Shown piece by piece: positions 1 to 10,717 of a stretch of DNA of 64,000 nucleotides. A program made the position numbers and the translations under genes. Each line of letters starts with the position of its first letter. The first letter of the stretch is position 1. Source of the stretch: Enterococcus sp. PF1-24 (GTDB lineage: Bacteria; Bacillota; Bacilli; Lactobacillales; Enterococcaceae); assembly GCF_029893325.1 (NCBI RefSeq), contig NZ_JARXWL010000007.1, positions 1 through 64,000 of the forward strand, written 5' to 3'. The notes under the pieces are model-generated. The model was not told where the DNA came from. It did not search any database and was given only the letters and a program-made list of their open reading frames with translations.

Positions 1-180
1 AATAAAGTGTTTGTACAGTCTTGCGACTGTTAAGCTCAATTGAATTGATTCGCTAGCATATTGCTTCGCTTTTTTAAATAATGTTTGTGTTCTTACCTAT
101 AGTAAGAACGTCCTACACATTTGGTTCGTTTTCTTTGTTCAGTTTTCAAAGGTCTACGTTGTTGCAAATGTTTCAGCAAC
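1..180 (-). promoter_or_regulatory. Leader of an rRNA operon (16S gene lies beyond the left edge)
   Basis: Read leftward, the stretch contains a boxA-like block (123-141, reading TGAACAAAGAAAACGAACC) just after the segment GACCTTTGAAAACTGAAC, which is typical of pre-16S leaders in Firmicutes. Two perfect small hairpins follow: GTTCTTAC/GTAAGAAC at 89-109 and ACAGTC/GACTGT at 15-30, possible processing or antitermination elements. No mature 16S sequence is visible, so the gene should begin just left of base 1. That an rRNA operon follows is inferred from leader and promoter structure. Confidence 0.75.
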
Positions 181-186
181 TTTTAT

Positions 187-215
187 ATCATAACAGTTAG
201 CAATCAAATTGTCAA
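187..215 (-). promoter_or_regulatory. Proximal rRNA promoter
   Basis: On the minus strand, TTGACA (210-215) is separated by exactly 17 bases from TATGAT (187-192). This is close to the sigma-A consensus and is the strongest promoter-like signal in the region. Transcription would start near 180 and run into the boxA-bearing leader. Confidence 0.85.
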
Positions 216-339
216 CTGTTTATGAAACTTTTTTTGTAAAAAGTTTTGATATTTAATTGTTGTGAAACTTGCTTCAGATAACAGTTTTGTTAGTAGTGTG
301 AACTGCTAAGTTTCTGTTTCCTTTTGAAGCGACTTGATT

Positions 340-368
340 AGTCTATCATGGTGAAAAGTTTTCGTCAA
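340..368 (-). promoter_or_regulatory. Middle promoter of the rRNA operon (probable)
   Basis: Minus-strand TTGACG (363-368), 17-base spacer, TAGACT (340-345). The -35 is good and the -10 weaker. It lies about 150 bases upstream of the proximal promoter in the same direction. Confidence 0.55.
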
Positions 369-431
369 CTCTTTTTTTCAAAAAGTTTAAAAAGTTTTTT
401 TCGTTATGATTGCGTCTCAAGCACAGGTAAT

Positions 432-460
432 AATATAACAAGTATAATGGGAGATTGCAA
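432..460 (-). promoter_or_regulatory. Distal promoter of the rRNA operon (probable)
   Basis: Minus-strand TTGCAA (455-460), 17-base spacer, TATATT (432-437). Stacked promoters are usual upstream of rRNA operons in Firmicutes. The 461-643 stretch up to the acetyltransferase stop holds no further feature I can support. Confidence 0.55.
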
Positions 461-643
461 GTTGTTTTTGTGATTTTTCTGAAGTTTTTTTGATTGGTGA
501 ACTCTTCATGATTATTACTGTTATAACGTTCGTGATTTAACGGCATTCATACATTAATAGTTATCTAATTGTATGATTTTATAAAGACTTATCAATTGAT
601 TTACATAGACTACGCTTATTTTCATCATGCAAGACAAATCATT

Positions 644-1084
644 TCATTTCTTATATAGCATCGGAATAAATCGTATACCTGTGACAGTTTGCTCTACATC
701 AGTATCTTCAAACCCTAAGCGCTGATAAACTTCTTTAGCATATGGTGATGAATTAACAGTCAATTGGTTAGCAGAAGAATTATTCAAAGCTGTATCAAAT
801 AATTTTTTCCCAATTCCTTGTCTATGGTATCTACCGTCAACAAAAAACAACGCTATATGGTTCCCACTTTTTCTAGTTGCAATTATCCCAACAAGTTTTT
901 TGTTTATATAAGCTCCCCAAATAGCAAGTTGATTCATAAACGCTTGATTATTTAACGCCGTATCAAAAAATGCTTTTATGCCATCTTCAGAGTAATCAGG
1001 TGCTTCAAACTCCATAAAAACATCAGTAATCAATTTCGTTACAGCTTGCATATCGTTATCATTATTTATTAGTTGTATATCCAT
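644..1084 (-). CDS. GNAT family N-acetyltransferase
   Basis: Small single-domain protein of about 146 residues with the GNAT fold pattern: a strand segment GIIATRKSGNHIALFFV followed by the acetyl-CoA loop RYHRQGIGKKLF and a C-terminal YQRLGFE motif. It should transfer an acetyl group from acetyl-CoA to an amine; the substrate cannot be read from sequence. An upstream in-frame start at 1117 exists, but the ATG at 1084 is preceded by GGGAG at a suitable distance, so I chose it. It stands alone between lysS and the rRNA promoters, and the lysS terminator lies upstream, so it needs its own promoter. Confidence 0.85.
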   Translation of the reverse strand: MDIQLINNDNDMQAVTKLITDVFMEFEAPDYSEDGIKAFFDTALNNQAFMNQLAIWGAYINKKLVGIIATRKSGNHIALFFVDGRYHRQGIGKKLFDTALNNSSANQLTVNSSPYAKEVYQRLGFEDTDVEQTVTGIRFIPMLYKK

Positions 1085-1172
1085 TGTTTTCAATCTCCCA
1101 TTGCCTATGAAATACAAATTTTCAAATTTAGTATATCAAAATACTCTCTAAGTACAACAGATTCCTTACAAT

Positions 1173-1206
1173 AAAAAAGAACCCTCCCGCAATTTTGCAG
1201 GGGGTC
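1173..1206 (-). terminator. Terminator after lysS
   Basis: Minus-strand GC-rich hairpin (CCCCCTGCAA / TTGCGGGAGGG, one bulge) followed by a T-run (complement of 1173-1178), starting a few bases after the lysS stop codon. It closes the dusB-side transcription unit. Confidence 0.85.
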
Positions 1207-1214
1207 AGTTATTT

Positions 1215-2738
<1,524 letters not shown>

Positions 2739-2844
2739 TTACTTATAATGCCAATGAAAAGAAAAAAAAGCAATAGTTTAAAGCAAAAGTTTTCATTTTA
2801 AAGAAAAAAATTGCTTGACTAATGCTTTAATTATTAAACTTTAA

Positions 2845-3846
2845 TTAGTTGGCTGCACTTTCAATCTTATCAACAAATTCATCTAAAATTTGAATAATCG
2901 TTGCTTGATCTTCCGCTTGATTAATCGCTACTTTAACTTTCGCTGCTCGCGGAATGCCTTTTAAATAGTAAGAAGCGTGTTGCCGAAACTCTCTAGCCGC
3001 CACTTTTTCGGTTTTCAAATCAACTAATCGTTGCAAGTGAACTTTAGCAATTTCGATTTTTTCACGGGGCGTCGGTTCCATAATTAGTTCCCCAGTCGCT
3101 AAATAATGTTGAGTACGCTGAATCATCCAGGGATTTCCTAAAGCCGCCCGACCAATCATCACGCCGTCTGCTCCCACTTCTTCTAACATTCGCTTAGCAT
3201 CTTCTGGCGTACACACATCGCCGTTCCCCATAAAAGGTACGTGCAAATGTTTTTTAACTTCTTTTAAAATTTCCCAGTTAGCTTTGCCTTCATACATTTG
3301 CACTCGCGTTCTGCCGTGCATCGCAATCGCCGCTGCCCCAGCCGCTTCAGCCGCCAAAGCATTTTCCACAGCTAAAATATGTTGATCATCCCAACCAATC
3401 CGCATTTTAACCGTAACTGGAATCTTGACATTACTAGCGACCGCTTCAACCATTTCGTGAATTTTATCAGGGTCTAGCAGCCACTTAGAGCCAGCATCAG
3501 ATTTAACTACTTTATTCACCGGACACCCCATATTGATATCGATAATATCAGCTTCCGTGTTTTCTTCAACAAATTTAGCCGCTTCAACTAAACTATCTTT
3601 GTTGCCACCGAAGATTTGTACACTTAAGGGATGCTCTCTTTCATCAATATAAAGCATCTCTAAGGTTTTTTTATTGCGAAAATGAATGCCTTGGTCACTA
3701 ATCATTTCACAGACAACTAAGCCTGCACCAAATTCTTTCACCGTTACCCGAAAAGCAGCGTTGGTAATCCCCGCCATCGGTGCTACCACCACACGATTAG
3801 GAATTTCTACTGCGCCAATTTTCCACGCTTGCTTGTTGCTACTCAT
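2845..3846 (-). CDS. dusB: tRNA-dihydrouridine synthase
   Basis: FMN- and NADPH-dependent reduction of uridine to dihydrouridine in tRNA. The 333-residue protein opens with the Dus signature VVVAPMAGITNAAFR, carries INMGCPVNKVVKSDAGS (the Cys that acts as general acid in Dus enzymes) and ends with GVMIGRAALGNPW in the TIM-barrel phosphate-binding region. Its ATG overlaps the end of hslO by 8 bases, which points to coupled translation. The position between hslO and lysS matches enterococcal gene order. DusB is assigned by the Firmicute gene context. Confidence 0.94.
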   Translation of the reverse strand: MSSNKQAWKIGAVEIPNRVVVAPMAGITNAAFRVTVKEFGAGLVVCEMISDQGIHFRNKKTLEMLYIDEREHPLSVQIFGGNKDSLVEAAKFVEENTEADIIDINMGCPVNKVVKSDAGSKWLLDPDKIHEMVEAVASNVKIPVTVKMRIGWDDQHILAVENALAAEAAGAAAIAMHGRTRVQMYEGKANWEILKEVKKHLHVPFMGNGDVCTPEDAKRMLEEVGADGVMIGRAALGNPWMIQRTQHYLATGELIMEPTPREKIEIAKVHLQRLVDLKTEKVAAREFRQHASYYLKGIPRAAKVKVAINQAEDQATIIQILDEFVDKIESAAN

Positions 3847-4732
3847 TTTCTCCCTCCAAAATCTCTTGTTTCAATGCTTCTAATTCAGTTTCGTTGTACA
3901 AGTACTTGTTATTACAAAATGAACAAACTGCTTCTGCTTGATGGTCTTCATCAATCATCCCTTGAATTTCTTCCACACCTAAAGTTATAATCGCTTCTGC
4001 AAAGCGTTCTTTAGAACAGTGACATTTAAATTCCACCGGCATTTTCTCTAAAACATCAATTTCGTCTACGCCTAAAACTTGTTGTAAAATTTCTTCTGGT
4101 GTTTGACCTTCAGCTAACATTTCAGAAACTAAACGGGTTTCAGCTAAACGCTCTTCAATTTTAGCAATCACGGCTTCATCAGCGCCAGGCATCATTTGAA
4201 TCATAAAACCACCAGCCGCTTTAATGCTATCGTCAGTATCCACTAAAACACTTAACCCTACCGCTGAAGGTACTTGTTCCGAAACAGCTAAATAATAAGT
4301 GAAATCTTCGCCAATTTCCCCTGAAACAATCGGGGTTTGGCCAGAAAAAGTTTCTTTCAAGCCTAAATCTTTAATCACCGTAAAGATGCCTTCGGTTCCT
4401 ACTGCACCGCGAACATCAATTTTACCAGCCGCATTCGACGGTAAACTAATATGAGGATTTTTAATATAGCCTTTCACTTCGCCTTTGCCGTTACTGTCAA
4501 CGACAATCGCACCAGCCGGTCCATCCCCTTGAATTTTAACCGTTAATTTATCTTCACCTTTAACCGTCGCTCCCAAAAGCAAGGCACCAACCATCGTTCG
4601 ACCTAAAGCGGCTGATGCAGTATGCCAAGTATCATGACGTTTTTGAGCTTCAGCGATTGTATCCGTTGCTTGAACTGCATAAGCCCGAACAAAACCATCG
4701 TAGCATAAAGTTTTAATTAAATAATCACTCAT
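3839..4732 (-). CDS. hslO: Redox-regulated chaperone Hsp33
   Basis: Cytosolic holdase chaperone activated by disulfide stress. The C-terminal zinc switch is intact: CHC near residue 235 and CSFC about 30 residues later give the CXC...CXXC set that binds zinc when reduced. Length (297 residues) is normal. An in-frame GTG at 4741 directly abuts AGGAG; the ATG at 4732 is spaced eight bases from it and was chosen. It is first in a unit with dusB and lysS and has its own promoter at 4887-4915. Confidence 0.95.
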   Translation of the reverse strand: MSDYLIKTLCYDGFVRAYAVQATDTIAEAQKRHDTWHTASAALGRTMVGALLLGATVKGEDKLTVKIQGDGPAGAIVVDSNGKGEVKGYIKNPHISLPSNAAGKIDVRGAVGTEGIFTVIKDLGLKETFSGQTPIVSGEIGEDFTYYLAVSEQVPSAVGLSVLVDTDDSIKAAGGFMIQMMPGADEAVIAKIEERLAETRLVSEMLAEGQTPEEILQQVLGVDEIDVLEKMPVEFKCHCSKERFAEAIITLGVEEIQGMIDEDHQAEAVCSFCNNKYLYNETELEALKQEILEGENE

Positions 4733-4886
4733 TTGTTTCACTCCTACTTCGTTTTAATGTTTCATTTTTTTCTCTACATATATCTATCATTTCATTAACT
4801 TAGTCCTTATGTATTTAGCTAAATAATTCAGCTGGCTTCACTAGCTGCAAATTTATAGCCCTGATATTTCAATAGGTCATTAGTGA

Positions 4887-4915
4887 ATAATACTAGCTAG
4901 TAAAACTTTTTTCAA
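4887..4915 (-). promoter_or_regulatory. Promoter for hslO-dusB(-lysS)
   Basis: Minus-strand TTGAAA (4910-4915), 17-base spacer, TATTAT (4887-4892), about 155 bases upstream of the hslO start. The rest of the 4733-4960 gap shows nothing I can name. Confidence 0.6.
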
Positions 4916-4960
4916 CTCTTTTGTTTTATTTTATACCAGAATTAGTTCACAGCCACAAAG

Positions 4961-4992
4961 AAAGGTGAGATAACCAACGTTATCTCACCTTT
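4961..4992 (-). terminator. Hairpin terminator after ftsH
   Basis: Perfect 14-bp inverted repeat AAAGGTGAGATAAC / GTTATCTCACCTTT with a 4-base loop, starting about 20 bases after the ftsH stop. The trailing sequence on the minus strand is T-rich (TTTCTTT), so an intrinsic terminator is the simplest reading. Confidence 0.8.
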
Positions 4993-5011
4993 CACATTTA
5001 GCTATTTGCTT

Positions 5012-7081
5012 TTACTCAGAATCAGTTGGTTCATCTTCTGGCGTAATTTCTACAACTTCAGCATTTTCAGCTGCTTGTTGTTTTTCTTCCGCTTGTTTTT
5101 GGGCGTCTCTTTCTTCTAAAGCACGTTTAGCTTCTTCGAAAGTTTGCGCTTCTTTTTCACTTGGGAAAGTTGTATCTTGATCGGCAGGCATTTGACCTTC
5201 TTCAAATAAAGATTTAATTGCTTTGGCATCCAATGTTTCAAATTCCAATAATTTTTCAGCAATTAATTTATGTTGGTCACGATGACTTTCGATAATTTCT
5301 CTTGCTTTTGCATGAGCTTCATTTAAAATACGACGAACTTCTTGGTCGATTTCAAAAGCCACTTGTTCAGAGTATGCTTTCGTTTGACCATAGTCACGGC
5401 CTACAAAAACTTGGTGATTACCTTCATATTGAACAGGGCCTAATTTTTCACTCATACCGTATTCAGTAACCATACTCCGGGCTAAAGCAGTTGCTTGTTC
5501 AAAGTCATTTGATGCACCAGTTGATTGAACATTGAAGATAATTTCTTCTGCTGTCCGTCCACCTAATAAACCAACGATTTGTTCAAACATATCTTCTTTA
5601 GTCATTAAGAATTGATCTTCTTTTGGTAAAGCAATCATGTAACCGCCAGCACGGCCACGAGGAATAATAGTAACTTTATGAACCACTCGAGCACGGCTTA
5701 AAACTAAACCAACGATTGTATGACCAGCTTCATGGTAAGCAATCATTTCTCTTTCGTGTTTGCTGATGACCCGATCTCTTTTAGCTGGTCCAGCAATTAC
5801 GCGATCTTCTGCTTCATCCACATCAGAAGCATCAATTTTCTTCTTATTACGACGAGCAGCAACTAAAGCCGCTTCGTTTAAAACATTTTCTAAATCAGCA
5901 CCGGCAAAACCTGGTGTTTGTTGCGCTACTACTTTCAAATCAACATCGTCTGCTAACGGTTTATTACGAGCATGCACTCGTAAGATTGCTTCACGACCTT
6001 TAACATCAGGACGACCGACTAAAATTTGACGGTCAAAACGACCTGGACGCAATAACGCTGGATCTAAAACATCCGAACGGTTAGTAGCGGCAATTACGAT
6101 AACCCCTTCATTACCATCAAAACCATCCATTTCAACTAACAATTGGTTTAAGGTTTGTTCACGTTCATCGTGTCCGCCACCCATACCAGCACCACGTTGA
6201 CGACCTACCGCATCAATTTCATCGATAAAGATAATCGCTGGTGCATTTTTCTTAGCATTTTCAAATAAATCACGCACACGACTAGCACCGACCCCAACGA
6301 ACATTTCGACAAAGTCAGAACCAGAGATTGAATAAAACGGTACGCCAGCTTCACCAGCCACAGCTTTCGCTAGTAAAGTTTTACCTGTTCCGGGAGGGCC
6401 CTCTAAAAGCACACCAGCCGGAATCCGCGCCCCTAATTCAACGAAACGACGAGGATCTTTCAAGAATTCTACCACTTCAACTAATTCTTGTTTTTCTTCT
6501 TCCGCCCCTGCTACATCAGAGAAACGGACACGGTTAGCTTTTTTATCAGCTTCTTTGGCTTTGGATTTACCAAAGTTCATGACACGACCATTGCCGCCAC
6601 CGCCGCCACTTTGTTGGCTAATCATCATATAAAAGACGAATAACACAAGTAACATTGGTACGAAACTAACTAACAGAGAAAGCCATAAACCACTTGAAGA
6701 TTCTTCTTTCATTTTAATTTCCACGTTGTTGTCTTCTGCTAATTCAGTGACATTACTTAAAGTTGAATCATTTGGTAAAACGATTGTTGTAAACTGGCTG
6801 ACTTTACCACCAGTACCGCCTAAAATTGATAGACCACCATCATTTTTAACTGTTTGATCCCGCTTATACTCACCGGTAATTTTATAAGCCCCACTAACGG
6901 GTTGAATAGAGAAAGATTTAACATTTCCGTCTTCTAACTGCTCAGTAAATTCCGAATACTGAATCTCTGCTGATTGAGAACTACCATTTCCAAAGAAGAA
7001 AGATACTCCCATAATCATCGCTAAGATTACGAGGATGTAGTATAAGGCGTTTTTCATCAAGCCATTATTTTTTTTATTCAT
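5012..7081 (-). CDS. ftsH: ATP-dependent zinc metalloprotease FtsH
   Basis: Membrane-anchored AAA+ protease that degrades misfolded membrane proteins and selected regulators. Seen in order: transmembrane segment at about residues 11-30, extracytoplasmic domain, second transmembrane segment at about 132-154, a glycine-rich linker, Walker A GPPGTGKT at 228-235, Walker B with [11 protein letters not shown], the arginine-finger region and the zinc site HEAGH. The tail is acidic and glutamine-rich. The 689-residue length is normal. It follows hpt and tilS as in many Firmicutes, but a promoter and a ~150-base leader upstream suggest separate control. Confidence 0.98.
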   Translation of the reverse strand: MNKKNNGLMKNALYYILVILAMIMGVSFFFGNGSSQSAEIQYSEFTEQLEDGNVKSFSIQPVSGAYKITGEYKRDQTVKNDGGLSILGGTGGKVSQFTTIVLPNDSTLSNVTELAEDNNVEIKMKEESSSGLWLSLLVSFVPMLLVLFVFYMMISQQSGGGGGNGRVMNFGKSKAKEADKKANRVRFSDVAGAEEEKQELVEVVEFLKDPRRFVELGARIPAGVLLEGPPGTGKTLLAKAVAGEAGVPFYSISGSDFVEMFVGVGASRVRDLFENAKKNAPAIIFIDEIDAVGRQRGAGMGGGHDEREQTLNQLLVEMDGFDGNEGVIVIAATNRSDVLDPALLRPGRFDRQILVGRPDVKGREAILRVHARNKPLADDVDLKVVAQQTPGFAGADLENVLNEAALVAARRNKKKIDASDVDEAEDRVIAGPAKRDRVISKHEREMIAYHEAGHTIVGLVLSRARVVHKVTIIPRGRAGGYMIALPKEDQFLMTKEDMFEQIVGLLGGRTAEEIIFNVQSTGASNDFEQATALARSMVTEYGMSEKLGPVQYEGNHQVFVGRDYGQTKAYSEQVAFEIDQEVRRILNEAHAKAREIIESHRDQHKLIAEKLLEFETLDAKAIKSLFEEGQMPADQDTTFPSEKEAQTFEEAKRALEERDAQKQAEEKQQAAENAEVVEITPEDEPTDSE

Positions 7082-7239
7082 ATGCGTCCTCCTTGTTTAA
7101 AACCGCGATAGAGCAATCATCTATTTTTTCAATATTACTAGCAAAATTCCAGGTTTTTGCTACAAATATCTTAAAATACACTCTATAGCTAACTCGTAAA
7201 TCTATCTCTTTAAATTTATGAATCAATTTTGACCATTTC

Positions 7240-7248
7240 ATTGTACCA
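7240..7248 (-). promoter_or_regulatory. Extended -10 promoter for ftsH (probable)
   Basis: Minus-strand TGG followed by TACAAT (7240-7245) forms an extended -10 box; the -35 region is poor. Transcription from here would give ftsH a 5' leader of about 150 bases. No riboswitch structure was recognised in that leader. Confidence 0.45.
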
Positions 7249-7269
7249 CAACTAGCAACAAAAACAGAA

Positions 7270-7815
7270 CTAATTTGATTGATAAATTTCAGGTTTTAAA
7301 ACACCCACATATGGCAAGTTACGATAAGCCTCTGCATAATCCAAACCGTAGCCGACAACAAACTCATTTGGCACTTTAAAACCAACATAATCTGCTTCTA
7401 GTTCAATGACACGACCTTCAGGTTTATCAAGTAAAGTAACGATTTTAACTGAGTTCGCTTTACGGTATTTAAATAAATCAACCAAATAAGCTAACGTCCG
7501 ACCACTATCAATAATATCCTCTACAATAACTAAATCGCGACCTTCAACATTGGTATCTAAATCTTTAACGATTTTAACTTCACCAGAAGAAACAGTGGCA
7601 TTACCATAACTAGAAACATCCATAAAATCAATTTCTAATTGGGTATCAATTGAACGCACGATATCCGCCATAAAAGGTACTGCCCCTTTTAAAACACCTA
7701 CGATTAACGGATTTTTCCCCCGATATTCATTCGTTAACTCAGCCCCTAATTCTTGACAGCGAGCGTCAATCTCTTCTTTTGATAATAAAACTTTTTCAAT
7801 ATCATTTGCTAACAT
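7270..7815 (-). CDS. hpt: Hypoxanthine-guanine phosphoribosyltransferase
   Basis: Salvages hypoxanthine and guanine to IMP and GMP using PRPP. The 181-residue protein shows the type I PRTase PRPP loop [13 protein letters not shown] and the upstream [17 protein letters not shown] segment. It sits 46 bases after tilS and before ftsH, the order conserved across Bacillales and Lactobacillales. Confidence 0.97.
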   Translation of the reverse strand: MLANDIEKVLLSKEEIDARCQELGAELTNEYRGKNPLIVGVLKGAVPFMADIVRSIDTQLEIDFMDVSSYGNATVSSGEVKIVKDLDTNVEGRDLVIVEDIIDSGRTLAYLVDLFKYRKANSVKIVTLLDKPEGRVIELEADYVGFKVPNEFVVGYGLDYAEAYRNLPYVGVLKPEIYQSN

Positions 7816-7861
7816 ACTTCATGTCCCCCTTATTTTTATCCATTTTAAAGTATTTATTTTT

Positions 7862-9268
7862 TTATTTAAATTTATAAATCAATGTGTACAGTATTGTATC
7901 AGTTTCAGCCGCAATACTCAAATTAGCAAAAACATAAGGCAGTAAAGCCAATACCTGTTCTGTTTGGTTCACGAGCACCCAAGCAGCGTCTCGCTCTCTC
8001 GTCGTAATTTTTTTATCAATAAAATAGCGACTCAGACGTTTAGTTAATTGCGGACTTAAAGCAATTTTATCGCCATCTTTTCGGTGGCGAATACTGAAAA
8101 TCGCACTTTTTTCTGCTTTGAAAGAACCGGTAAAAGTTTGCCAATCCGCCACTTCGGCTGGCACTCGCACTTTTTCTGTCGCTGGAAAAATGCCTACCCA
8201 TTCATTTTCTGAAAGATAAATGCTGTCCGCCAACTTAAACTCAGACTGCTGACTAGGCTTTTTTTTCAAAAAATATAAATTTTGATATTCCCGTAACAAT
8301 TGCCACTGATTTTCAAAATCCATTTGCCATTGTGAAGTATCACTGGCAAGTAATCGTAGCAACTGTTTTAGCTGCCGCTGTTTACTTCCTACACCTTCTG
8401 CTAATAAAGTCTTCTGAAAAAAATATTCCCAAAAATAATATTTTTCACCAGCTGTTAATGCCTGCACATCAGCCACAACCACTTGGTAGCCATTATCAGC
8501 CACGCTAACCATTTGCTGATATAATTTTGCCATTTGCTGATTAATTATTTCTTGCGCCCAATTCACTTGCTGAGAAAAATCAGCAATGTGTTGCAAACTT
8601 TCAGTATTTTCTTTAGCTAACTGCGGCAAAATGTGATGCCTCACGCGATTCCGCTGATAGTCATCAGAAAAATTACTTTCATCTTCAAAGTACTGAATCT
8701 CGTAGGTTAAAGCAAATGCTTGCAATTCTTTTTTAGAAAAACTTAACAAAGGACGAATCAAACGACCACTAGCAAAATCCCGCACTGGTAAAATCCCTTG
8801 ATGACTTTTAAAATCACCGCCACGCATCGTTTTCATTAAAAAAGTTTCCACTTGATCTTCTTGATGATGGGCCGTCAGTAATGTATCAAAGCCTTCTGTC
8901 GCCATCACCTCTGTAAAAAACTGATAGCGAAAATCCCGCGCCGCCGCTTCCGTTCCCACAGCTTGTGGTTTTTGCCAACGCGTTGTGTAAAAAGGTAATT
9001 GTGCCGTTAAACAATATTCTTGCAAATAACTTTCTTCTATTAAAGAAGCCTCACGTAATTGATGATTGACGTGAGCCACGCCTAAATGAAAACCAATTTC
9101 CCCTTGTAACTGTTGCATCAAGTGCAGCAAAACCATTGAGTCCACCCCACCAGAAACAGCTAACAGTAAACGACTCTCTCTTTGCCAGTAATGTTTTTCT
9201 AAGCCGATTTTTTTTAACTTAGCCAGCAGCTGATTCAACTTAAAATTCGCCTCGCTTCGCAATTTCAA
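7862..9268 (-). CDS. tilS: tRNA(Ile)-lysidine synthase
   Basis: Converts C34 of tRNA-Ile(CAU) to lysidine, so the tRNA reads AUA; essential in most bacteria. The PP-loop motif SGGVDS lies near residue 40, followed by the AHVNHQLR segment and a C-terminal substrate-binding domain. The protein is 468 residues from a TTG at 9268. A second TTG at 9238 is preceded by GAGG about ten bases upstream and would remove ten residues; I cannot decide between them. It is likely co-transcribed with hpt. Confidence 0.95.
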   Translation of the reverse strand: MKLRSEANFKLNQLLAKLKKIGLEKHYWQRESRLLLAVSGGVDSMVLLHLMQQLQGEIGFHLGVAHVNHQLREASLIEESYLQEYCLTAQLPFYTTRWQKPQAVGTEAAARDFRYQFFTEVMATEGFDTLLTAHHQEDQVETFLMKTMRGGDFKSHQGILPVRDFASGRLIRPLLSFSKKELQAFALTYEIQYFEDESNFSDDYQRNRVRHHILPQLAKENTESLQHIADFSQQVNWAQEIINQQMAKLYQQMVSVADNGYQVVVADVQALTAGEKYYFWEYFFQKTLLAEGVGSKQRQLKQLLRLLASDTSQWQMDFENQWQLLREYQNLYFLKKKPSQQSEFKLADSIYLSENEWVGIFPATEKVRVPAEVADWQTFTGSFKAEKSAIFSIRHRKDGDKIALSPQLTKRLSRYFIDKKITTRERDAAWVLVNQTEQVLALLPYVFANLSIAAETDTILYTLIYKFK

Positions 9269-9285
9269 GATTTTTTATTTCTATC

Positions 9286-9336
9286 AAAAAAAGAGAAGCA
9301 GACACACAGCCATTGACAAGCGTCTGCTCTCCTCTT
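9286..9336 (-). terminator. Terminator after the yabR-like gene
   Basis: Minus-strand hairpin AGAGCAGAC / GTCTGCTTCT with a ~20-base loop and a following T-run (complement of 9286-9292). It lies about 25 bases beyond the stop at 9362 and separates this gene from tilS. Confidence 0.75.
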
Positions 9337-9361
9337 ACTTTTTTATTTCATATGACATAAT

Positions 9362-9811
9362 TTAGTTGCGACGTCCGCCACGTCCGCCACGTTTACCTTC
9401 AGTATTTCTCTTTAAAGAAGTTAAGCGATCATCGCTGTCTTTCAAGAAAGAACTCATTAATGAATCGAAGTCTTGTTTATTATTGGCAGGTTGATTTTGA
9501 CCAAAAGATTTCTTTGGAGCTGGTCTAGCTGGGCGTGGTTCCCGCTTAACAAACTCCCGCTTTTCTTGTGGTGGTTGCTCTTGTGTTTGTCGAATTGACA
9601 AACCAATTTTACCATCGTTACCAATTGAAGTGACTTTAACCGTTACCTCATCGCCAACACTTAATACATCATTAATATCTTTAATATAGCCATTTGATAC
9701 TTCACTGATGTGTACCAAACCCGTTTTTCCAGAACCTAAATCAATAAAGGCACCAAAATTAGTAATTCCTGACACTTTCCCCTGTAACTTTGCTCCTACT
9801 TCGATTGACAT
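9362..9811 (-). CDS. S1 domain RNA-binding protein, YabR type
   Basis: A single S1 domain fills the first ~75 residues (KLQGKVSGITNFGAFIDLG), followed by a proline- and lysine-rich linker and a glycine/arginine tail (GKRGGRGGRRN). Proteins of this type bind RNA or ribosomes; the cellular target is not defined. The ATG at 9811 follows AGGAGG by 12 bases; an in-frame GTG at 9841 lies upstream of that site and is less likely. It is the usual neighbour of divIC. Confidence 0.9.
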   Translation of the reverse strand: MSIEVGAKLQGKVSGITNFGAFIDLGSGKTGLVHISEVSNGYIKDINDVLSVGDEVTVKVTSIGNDGKIGLSIRQTQEQPPQEKREFVKREPRPARPAPKKSFGQNQPANNKQDFDSLMSSFLKDSDDRLTSLKRNTEGKRGGRGGRRN

Positions 9812-9906
9812 AAAAAAAATGTTCCTCCTATTGTTTTTCACTCTTTCAATTTATATGAAATATATTTGTTTACTCTTTCATAAAGATAACTAAACTCACT
9901 GCAAAA

Positions 9907-10395
9907 TTATTCGTTGCCTTGGTTTTCGTTAGCACCATCTGCTTCAGCGTTGGTAGTAGGATTACTACTTATTGCTTCATCGGCTTTTTTAGGTGTATAA
10001 ATGTAGACACTTTCCCCAGGGCGAGAATAATAATAATCCCGTCGCGCTAATTTAGCTACATAACTTTCATCTTTCAGCAACTCAATATCCATCTGCAAAT
10101 CTTCAAGATTTTCTTCAGCTGCTTGTTGCTCTTGTTGCGTTTCGACTTTTAAATCAGTTAATTTTTGCAACCGTTGATAATCGCTAAATAATTGGAAACC
10201 AACAATTGTGAAAACCACTAACGTAATCCCTAAAATCGCAGTTAACCTGCGCTTTTTAAAGACTAATTGTCGTTGTTGCCGTTGAAAATGAACATATTGT
10301 TCTTTTGCATATTCGGTATTCAGTTGGGTAATTTTTGTTTCTTTCGTTCTTTTACTCAAAAAAACCGCCTCATTCTTTCCCGTTATCTGTCTCAT
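9907..10395 (-). CDS. divIC: Septum formation initiator DivIC (FtsB family)
   Basis: Bitopic division protein that joins FtsL and DivIB at the septum. The sequence shows a basic cytoplasmic N-terminus, one transmembrane segment (about residues 53-70, ILGITLVVFTIVGF), then a coiled coil rich in Gln/Glu/Leu and an acidic tail. Two starts are possible: the ATG at 10395 has no clear ribosome site, whereas a TTG at 10359 follows GAGGCGG at a good distance. The gene sits in the usual rqcP-divIC-yabR order. Confidence 0.92.
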   Translation of the reverse strand: MRQITGKNEAVFLSKRTKETKITQLNTEYAKEQYVHFQRQQRQLVFKKRRLTAILGITLVVFTIVGFQLFSDYQRLQKLTDLKVETQQEQQAAEENLEDLQMDIELLKDESYVAKLARRDYYYSRPGESVYIYTPKKADEAISSNPTTNAEADGANENQGNE

Positions 10396-10443
10396 TATAC
10401 CAACATCTAACAGCCTTGTCTAACCAAAATCGTTGAAATTCCC

Positions 10444-10716
10444 TTAAATTTCTTCTGTTGTTTGAATCCGTTCTTCTGAAACCACTGTATACATTTTGGC
10501 AGCATCATCTTTTTTGGTTGATTCATGCAGTTCAGCTACTTTAACTGTTAAGATTTTATTACCAAATTGCACTCGTAATTCATCGCCAACTCTAACATCG
10601 CTGGAAGATTTCGCTACTTTGCCGTTAATTTGAATGCGACCTTTATCCGCTACTTCTTTTGCAACAGACCGCCGCTTAATAATTCTTGATATTTTTAAAA
10701 ATTTATCTAAACGCAT
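10444..10716 (-). CDS. rqcP: S4 domain protein RqcP (YabO/Hsp15-like)
   Basis: Ninety residues, nearly all one S4 RNA-binding domain ([21 protein letters not shown]). In Bacillus the orthologue works with RqcH on stalled 50S subunits during alanine tailing in ribosome quality control. It starts one base after the stop of the flippase-like gene, so the two are probably translated together. Confidence 0.93.
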   Translation of the reverse strand: MRLDKFLKISRIIKRRSVAKEVADKGRIQINGKVAKSSSDVRVGDELRVQFGNKILTVKVAELHESTKKDDAAKMYTVVSEERIQTTEEI

Positions 10717-10717
10717 T

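Noticed and set aside
346-546. 66-residue open frame on the minus strand left of the acetyltransferase
   Set aside because: It overlaps the middle and distal rRNA promoters, has a low-complexity basic sequence and no clear ribosome site.
5760-6537. Open frames on the plus strand inside ftsH
   Set aside because: They are antisense shadows of a strongly conserved gene, with no ribosome sites or promoters.
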